Source of the DNA: Chrysolina oricalcia
Lineage: Eukaryota > Arthropoda > Insecta > Coleoptera > Chrysomelidae
Direction of reading: 5' to 3'
NCBI GenBank assembly: GCA_944452925.2
Contig: OX101826.2
Location: 51,533,864 to 51,597,863 of the forward strand
Length of the DNA: 64,000 bases
The notes below the pieces were generated by a model that was not told the origin of the DNA, ran no database searches, and saw only the letters and a program-made list of their open reading frames with translations. Below are positions 57,706 through 64,000 of this stretch, piece by piece (the stretch's first letter is position 1; the number at the start of each line of letters is the position of its first letter). The position numbers were made by a program, and so were the translations under genes.

Positions 57706-58538
57706 CTTGTCTTCTTGTTCTTGCTTACTAACACGATTAATGCTCCACGATTGAGAAAAAAACCGCTATTGTGAAATGAGCCTCAGTTGGTCAGGCTTGT
57801 CAGTCACTGTATGTGATTCTTGTTACCTTGGTTACGGACCATGCCTTTCAGGCGAACAATGGGTTAATTTTTTTTTTTTTCAAAATCCTGCCGTTACAAT
57901 TGGGTTGTTTTATGCACAATTCTTGACTACTGACAGCAAGAAAGATCAGGACGTATTCAGAATGGATGATCATTCCGAAAACAAGTTGATTTTCTTTTGA
58001 TTCTCCTACCAACCTGATTTTGAGGGTGTTTCAGATTTAGGTCACCTTTGAGGAAACCCTTGATCTTCAATCTTCATCTTGAGTCCATTCTGATCTTCAT
58101 ATCTCTTCATCTAAAGTTTCAGCTTCAAAATGAGCCGGAGATTTTGAAAATCGGTTGAAGAGGAAAAAAGTTATGACTGCAAAACCAAAAAGTTAAATTT
58201 TTGAGATCACCCTGTAAACAAAAGAGATAATAAGACAATTCGAAAAATATCTTGAGGTAATGAGTTCATCTTCATGCCACTGCTGTCAAATTTGAAAAAA
58301 AAAAAATTTTCTTCATTTGGGATCCTTTTGAAAATTCAGAAATTTTGCACAGTTTCAGATAATACCCTGTAGTGATTCTATACGGAAAACCTTATGTTTT
58401 GAAGAAGTACGAGATTATAGCTAGAAGACTGGGCTAGCGAACAGTGTTTACAGGATTCAAATTGTCCAATGCAGAAAAAAGTTATTCAGATTTTAATATG
58501 GTCAAAATTTTGGGGTGCGACGAAATTAGTGTTGAGTA

Positions 58539-59850
58539 GTTTATATCAAATAAAATATCGAAATTACGGAATTGCAGAGGTTTAGTAACAACTCTAAGAA
58601 ATCTGTAATTGAAACAGAATCGATTTAAAATATCATATGCGTAGTTTGAAAATATGGAATTTTACGAAAATATATTGAAAAAAATGTTTTAGCAAAACTG
58701 AACATCCTCAACTAGATGTACTTTTCAACTCAAGAATGATCGAAAATAGAGCAATACTGCAACCACCAATCTATCATACAATTTTTCAGGTTCACTCTTT
58801 TCAGAAATGAAGTGAGGTAGAAACAATATGTATGTAAATTGGATAAAATTGCTCGAAGAAAGTTCCAAGGTCCCCAAGAAATTATGAAAATACAAAACCG
58901 TCAGATCCACTTAAATTTCACGCAAAATTTCATGCCGACTCCAAAATGAAGTGTGGTACAAACAATATGTGAAGAAATTGTACAAAATTACCAGAAAATG
59001 GTTCTAGAGGGAAGTCCCCTAAAAAATCATGAAAAATAGAAACCGTCAGATGCACTTGAAATTCACACTAAATATGCAAAATTCCATGCTGATCCTGAAA
59101 ATGTATGATTGATTCGTTTGATATTTTGTATTACCCCAAATATAAAAATTAGCCGGAGAAAATAGCAAAAACTTGAAAATTTGCGCATCCACCAAAATTT
59201 CGATTAAGATTTTTCATAGTCAGATTTATTTTAGAAATGATGTGTGTGGTACACAGAATATGTGTATAAATCAGATGAAATTACTCGAAATAAGTTCTAT
59301 ATATGGATTTGCGCTTTGTATTACCAAGAGTAACTGGATGATCAACTTTTGGATAAACATGCAACCCACCAAATTTTCGAATAACATTTCATATTCAGAT
59401 ATATTTCAGGAATGAAGTGTTGTACAAACTATATGTATAAAATGAATGAAAGTTCTGAAGGTTAGACCTCTAAATATCATGAAAACTACAAAATGTCAGA
59501 TCCACTTGCAATTTACACTATACAGGGTGTTCTCAATTTAAAATAGTCGAATTAGTCTATTCCGATAATAAGTCAATCGAAGTAAAGAAAAATACCCGAG
59601 AAAAGTTTGAACGGGTAAACCACTAAAAATGATGCAAAATACAAACTTGTCAGGTCCACTTTAAATTCACACTATTTACGCAAAATTTCATACAGATTCC
59701 TGGAATATATGATTCTTTATGCTAAGATACAAGATTCGGCTGGAAATGGGAATAAAACGTCCAAAATTCCCTCGCACGGTAGAATTATGATTTTCATGAA
59801 GCTGATTCTAGAAGCTGAACTGTCGGTCATACTATAAGGGCAATTTCTAC
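58539..59850. repeat. Degenerate tandem array, right part
   Basis: The same blocks as at 54-55.8 kb: GCGCATCCACCAAAATTTCGATT (59183), CAACCCACCAAATTTTCGAATA (59361), TTTCATGCCGACTCC (58926), CATGCTGATCCTGAAAATG (59087) and GTCAGATCCACTT (58903, 59496). A TACAGGGTGTTCTC end (59521) marks a further fragment. It flanks the Tc1-like insertion. Confidence 0.6.
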
Positions 59851-62764
59851 GAAGTCAAATTGAATAAACAATATTTCGAAGCATTATTTCAGTCTGCTTG
59901 TACACTAAGCTGCACCAAATTGATAAAGTTTGGACGTTGATGAATTTATAACGAGGTATTGGTCAATAGAACTTGTAAGACATGGGCAGATCGATGGATC
60001 GAGAAAAAATTATCCTGCGGCCCACCCTCTCGTACCACCAATGGCACTCAAAGGAACATGAATTGCCCTTTCTCGCAAACGCAACGTCGGGAAAAATGTG
60101 AAATACAAGTTCATAATTGATGTACTACCATATCAAGAGCAGCTGAAAGTTTCTTCACGCAAGAGAAACGATAACAAATTGTGACATTGGCTTTTTAGCA
60201 GAAAGATAGATGAGTGGAAAAAGATGCACGCAAAAAATCGCTCCATGCTTATTTATGATTCGTGTCGAGAGCTGCATCAGTATCTGCAGATAAATGGAGC
60301 TCGCTTATCATGGAGAATGGTAATGCAGCAAGCAAATTTTCGTGTCTCAGATTGAATAATGAAGTTGTTTGTTCATTTTGTCTGGTGCAAGATGCCAGAA
60401 AACAAGTGAATGATCGGATTATCCACGTTTTATTCAGTTTAAACAAGGTCTTGGCATTATTGATTACAAAACTTCATTGTGAAATTACCATAAGACTGAT
60501 TTAACAAATACTTTGTATCTAACATGTTTGTTGTCCACAGAAACTGCTTTCGTTGGTATGAAGAGTTGGAATTGGAATCAATAAGAGCCTTCAAGTCATT
60601 GTTTATACCAAAAAATTATGATTATCAACCTCTCTTTTTTTGACTTGTGAAATATATCAATTCCACATACTTCAAGTATGAAATAAATCATTGAAGTGCA
60701 AAAAAAATTGAATACTGAAAAATCGGTTTTCCACCATTTTGACGGTTGAATTGAGGTTATTTCAAAAAGTACTGAATACAAAAGTATTCCATTTTTTTAT
60801 TATCAATAACTTTTTTCCACTAAGAGGTAATTCTTCGCAGCAAATTGCAAAAAACAGTTCTCAACCCCTAAACTGCATCACGATTCTATGAGCCGCATTG
60901 TGCAATCGGATATAGATCTGCTTAAAGCGCTGCTGCAGCAGTAGCATAACCTCTACATTCGCCATAAATGTTGTGCATATGCGCATATTCTCGGGGAGTA
61001 TAACGTATGTACGGCATGACAAAGAAATAAATACTTCTAAATGAAACAAGCGGAATAATTTCAAAAAACTATTTGGACTCGCAGACTTCCAGGACTCGCT
61101 GACGCTCGTCCTAGAATTTGGTCTACTCTTCCAAAAAACAGTATTTTCCGGACTTGTTAGGTAAATTACTATTCCCGTGCCGTTTAGGTCCGAAAACGGT
61201 CCGGGAAAGTTCGTTGCCTAGCAACGGACTAAAATACTAGATTAGCGTATTTTGAGGCCTGAAGTTGCTCCGAAAAAGTGGGCATTTTTGAACGATTTCA
61301 GAAAAAAGCATTTATTGATGAGTAATGAACGATATTTTTCATTATATCTACCTGAAAACCACAGATTGTTGAGAAATATTAAATTTTAATGATAAAGGAA
61401 GAAAAACATGTATTATTAATTGAAACATTTATGGTACAAAAGTATCCATAAATGGCCACAAAACAAGCGTTATTTACCCTGTTAGTAAGGAAATATTCAA
61501 ACAATTTGCGATGTCTGGAGAACTGTCAACAACATATCATTTAAGTTTGACATATAAATAGGCAACTATAATGACACCAGCGCACGGAAAAATTTTTCGT
61601 GCGGGCGCACGAAAAAAACACCTTTTTCAGTATGCTAAAGAAACATGTAAATATAGTGTTTTCAGATAGGTATAATGAAAAAGTATTTTTCTCACTTGCT
61701 GCACACTATACTATTTATTACAGTACAAAATGAATGAACAGTTAATTTCCGTTGCACAGCAACGACTGAGAGAAGGAGAATAGTGCCTTTTTCTTTAAAA
61801 AAATTCAATGAAACTTTTCAATATTTCTGATCCATTTTCGTAAAAAACATTTTTCCAAATCTGTCACAAAGTAGAGACTTAGATAGATAAAGCGCTCTGG
61901 TATAACATCATTTCGAAAATTCTTTGCTACTTCACTGAGCTGCCGAACGAAAGGCGGTTCATCAAATTTCTCAACAGAAAGTTATCTGTTGATCTCGATT
62001 TATGGGCCCAATGAAAAATGACATCGCAGAAGAGTCCTTTTTCCCGTACCCAACAAAATATAGCTAACGAGGGGATGTCAATTAAACCCCGCCGAGGTTC
62101 ACGGATGATTTATCGATAAAGATAACGGTTTCATAAATTATTTTGAAATTCCCAGATTGCCCCGTGGGTTGCATAAAAACCCGACAGCGGCAAAGTTTAC
62201 GAGGATGAGGATGAACTACTTCGTCTCGAACAATGAATCATCCAACCCTTTGAAGGTTGCTGGAGAAACGGAGGGGGTATAAGGGGGTATACTGTTCGGA
62301 AAGTGTATATTATACAGGATATTTCCGAATAAGTGCAATTTTCTTCTCAGCTTTTGTGAAATTGTTGAAAATAACCAAACCACCATGCACCCCCTAAGGT
62401 TGAGGCCCGGAAGGATGAACGCCCCAGCACTCGTACGTACTCGAAAGCTCACCCCCCCCTATCCACCACCCCCGCTCGTTAAAGCGGTTCCTCATCCTGA
62501 TGATTGGCGATCAGCAGAATAAAATCTGATCGTTTGATATGGAGTGCTCGGCCAATTCTCGGCCTGAAACTCTCTTATATCTGACATGAGTTCAATTTGA
62601 TTTTACAATGACTTTACTTAATGTGCATGGTGCCCCCCTGAAACTGGCTGAAGGCCTGAAAAACACTTGGCTGAAGACCAAGTGTTGTGTATTGAATTTA
62701 CTGAGTTTACCACTTGGTCGGTTCTTCTTGGAATCTGAAACATAAAAGCATGATTATCGAAATT
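59851..62764. other. No gene recognised; local palindrome at 61570-61612
   Basis: A few ORFs (60262-60504, 62452-62216 minus) lack motifs. GCGCACGGAAAAATTTTTCGTGCG with GGGCGCACGAAAAA forms overlapping hairpins near 61570. Composition turns GC-richer with C-runs from about 62380, approaching the exon candidate. Confidence 0.35.
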
Positions 62765-62978
62765 TTAAGCCTGTTGAAGTAGACGTTGGCGTCGCCGAAG
62801 GTTTCGCTTCCGTCTTACTTCTTCAGGGGTGTCATTCTCTCCCTGGTTCACTGGTCGTCTGTATTTGTCTCTGTCTCTATCGTCTTGCTCACGTCTGTTC
62901 TCGAGGAGCTCCGTGAGCAACGGGTTCGTGTGGGTCTCTACTCTGTCTAGAGTAGTCCCCACGTGATTCCTGATCAGT
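62765..62978 (-). CDS. Candidate terminal exon of an unrecognised host gene
   Basis: On the minus strand a good acceptor (TTTGTACGTTTCAG|ACTG) opens a 71-codon stretch reading LIRNHVGTTLDRVETHTNPL, then LTELLENRREQDDRDRDKYR, ending KRNLRRRQRLLQQA and TAA at 62765. The segment is GC-richer than its surroundings, strongly charged (Arg/Asp/Glu) and ends in a basic tail. A second frame is also open, but this one uses the splice site better. I do not recognise the protein. A LINE or LTR origin seems unlikely, since no related sequence occurs nearby. No upstream exon is in view. Confidence 0.4.
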
Positions 62979-63366
62979 CTGAAACGTACAAATACATTTT
63001 ATGACCGGAAATACTAATTCTAATGAGACCCAACCCAGAGTGCAGTAACTGAAAAATCCTCTGAAGCCATCAAACACTTGTGTAGAAATACCCAGTGACT
63101 GACCATTTTAATATTATTATAGCAAATTTGATCAGAAATACATTTGATTTGACAGATTCTTTTAAAATGAACTAGAATATTATATTGCTTTTAAGTGTTT
63201 CCGTATGTATGAATATTTCCAAATGGGACATTTCAGCATAATATAAAATATTTGTTAACATCAGGAATATTTTCTTGTATCCATATGGAACCCCGAAAAG
63301 TATTTCTCAGAGAGGGTAGGGTGGAGCAGGTCAACTTGGAAAGTAAACAGAGTGTCGAGAATTGGT

Positions 63367-63500
63367 TGATAATAATAATAATAGGACTTTATTCAATCAT
63401 ACACTAAAAATAAAATGCATAATGATAAAAAGTAGATGACTGAATAGGTGAAGTGTCACTGTTAAACAGTGTTTTTCAACTTGACCTAGAAAACAACAAA
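63367..63500 (-). repeat. LINE 3' end with (ATT)n tail
   Basis: GATAATAATAATAATAGGACTTTATTCAATC has the form of a minus-oriented LINE tail (GAATAAAGTCC, ATTATTATT). No ORF part was recognised. Confidence 0.4.
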
Positions 63501-63557
63501 AAGAGAGAAAAAAATCTTATTTGGAATTTGCAACAATATAACTTTCAGTTCCACAAT

Positions 63558-64000
63558 ATACAGGGTGTCAATTTGAAAACTTCCCACCCTTAATATCTTC
63601 CTTCCAGTAAACAATATGAGTAATCGAAAAAACAGGTCAATTTTATTGTCAAGGGGGACACTTTCAAGGACTATTTGTAGCCCTCGTGGTTCAACCCCCT
63701 AGGAGGGGTAGATGTTACCCTTAGAATTTTAAATGGGAAAGGGGGGTCAAGTGGCACATCATTTTGATGGGCGTTCAATTCTTGTTCCAATGGTACCCTG
63801 ACTTATTATTTTGTGATGAGCATTTTCCGAAAAATTGCGTTCTAAACTAACAGAAGTAATTATTAGAACGCTTATACTGAGATGCATGGTTTGGCCAGAA
63901 CTGGTTAGAATATTAGGTGGTACCGTTCCAACCCTGTATTAGCCATTAGCTCCAAACACTTTACATAAAAAAGTAGTCTAATAGTAAAACGTAGATGGTA
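63558..64000. mobile_element. CAGGGTGTC-ended repeat running off the window
   Basis: TATACAGGGTGTCAATTTGAAA at 63558 has the TA-CAGGGTG terminus seen at 22730 and 45544. The interior (AAGGGGGACACTTTCAAGG, CCCCTAGGAGGGG) is not shared with those elements. The other end lies outside the window. Confidence 0.4.

Larger units (their letters stand above)
55807..58538 (+). mobile_element. Tc1-like transposon with 742-bp terminal inverted repeats
   Basis: A TA at 55807-55808 and at 58537-58538 bounds CTCAACACTAATTTCG...CGAAATTAGTGTTGAG. The perfect match extends 5 bp further outward, so the exact TA could also be 55802-55803/58542-58543. The arms 55809-56550 and 57795-58536 are collinear along their whole length with only a few substitutions (for example TCTTCTAGATATAATCTCGT versus the mirrored copy). 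The element is about 2.73 kb and has a single central ORF. It split the degenerate tandem array. Long, nearly identical arms and an unbroken ORF show a recent insertion. Confidence 0.92.

Noticed and set aside
62481..62520. CTGATGATTGGCGATCAGCAG near 62497
   Set aside because: It has a hairpin after CTGATGA but no GAAA or cleavage triplet follows; not a hammerhead.

Overview
This is a gene-poor, AT-rich eukaryotic window. It most likely comes from an insect; the order cannot be fixed from the sequence. The transposon families present (Tc1/mariner, Crypton-like tyrosine recombinases, CR1/Jockey-type LINEs, Gypsy, Penelope) are those of arthropod intergenic DNA. There are spliceosomal-type intron signals, tRNA-like repeat heads and no prokaryotic operon structure. 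I found no convincing complete host gene. One GC-richer minus-strand terminal exon (62765-62978) and one CpG-rich block (about 33980-34450) are the best host candidates. Almost everything else is mobile-element sequence in various states of decay, often nested.

Layout. 0-5 kb: Gypsy remnants (RT and a coiled-coil Gag-like piece), a degenerate 289-bp tandem array and a tRNA-like sequence. 6.2-8 kb: a foldback element with 351-bp arms that carry hammerhead-like cores. 8.5-12 kb: two Crypton-like tyrosine-recombinase pseudogenes, one split by a LINE, with a 298-bp element between them that carries two inverted hammerhead ribozymes and is flanked by an 11-bp direct repeat. 13-17.6 kb: a broken mariner, then a Gag-like ORF with tandem-repeat-rich upstream DNA. 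19-25 kb: inverted-repeat elements and a LINE. 26-29.3 kb: a LINE, a long (TA)n tract, a 450-bp tandem element with a near-perfect hammerhead ribozyme, and a foldback element. 30.7-33.9 kb: a roughly 120-bp-period satellite packed with AAGATGGCGG motifs. 37-42 kb: LINE fragments and a nested pair of CAGGGTG-ended elements. 44.5-47.6 kb: an inverted-repeat element broken by nested insertions. 47.6-49.6 kb: a split mariner-like transposase. 50.6-51.9 kb: a Penelope-like element with a GIY-YIG endonuclease. 54-60 kb: a degenerate tandem array invaded by a Tc1-like transposon with 742-bp inverted repeats and a full-length ORF that has lost one catalytic Asp.

The strongest signal that no protein search would show is the set of hammerhead self-cleaving ribozymes. 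There are three well-formed examples (27.9 kb and two at 10.7-10.9 kb), one pair of imperfect cores in inverted arms (6.4 and 7.8 kb), and weaker relics in the Penelope terminal repeats. All sit in repeats with mixed tandem/inverted architecture. At 28377-28380 the edge of a tandem unit coincides, to within a 3-bp microhomology, with the ribozyme's predicted cleavage position. This is what is expected of Penelope-type or retrozyme-like retroelements whose RNA is processed by the ribozyme.

All homology statements rest on motif recognition by eye; no database search was run. Boundaries given to the base (ribozymes, TA duplications, main ORFs) were counted on the sequence. Boundaries of decayed repeats are approximate.
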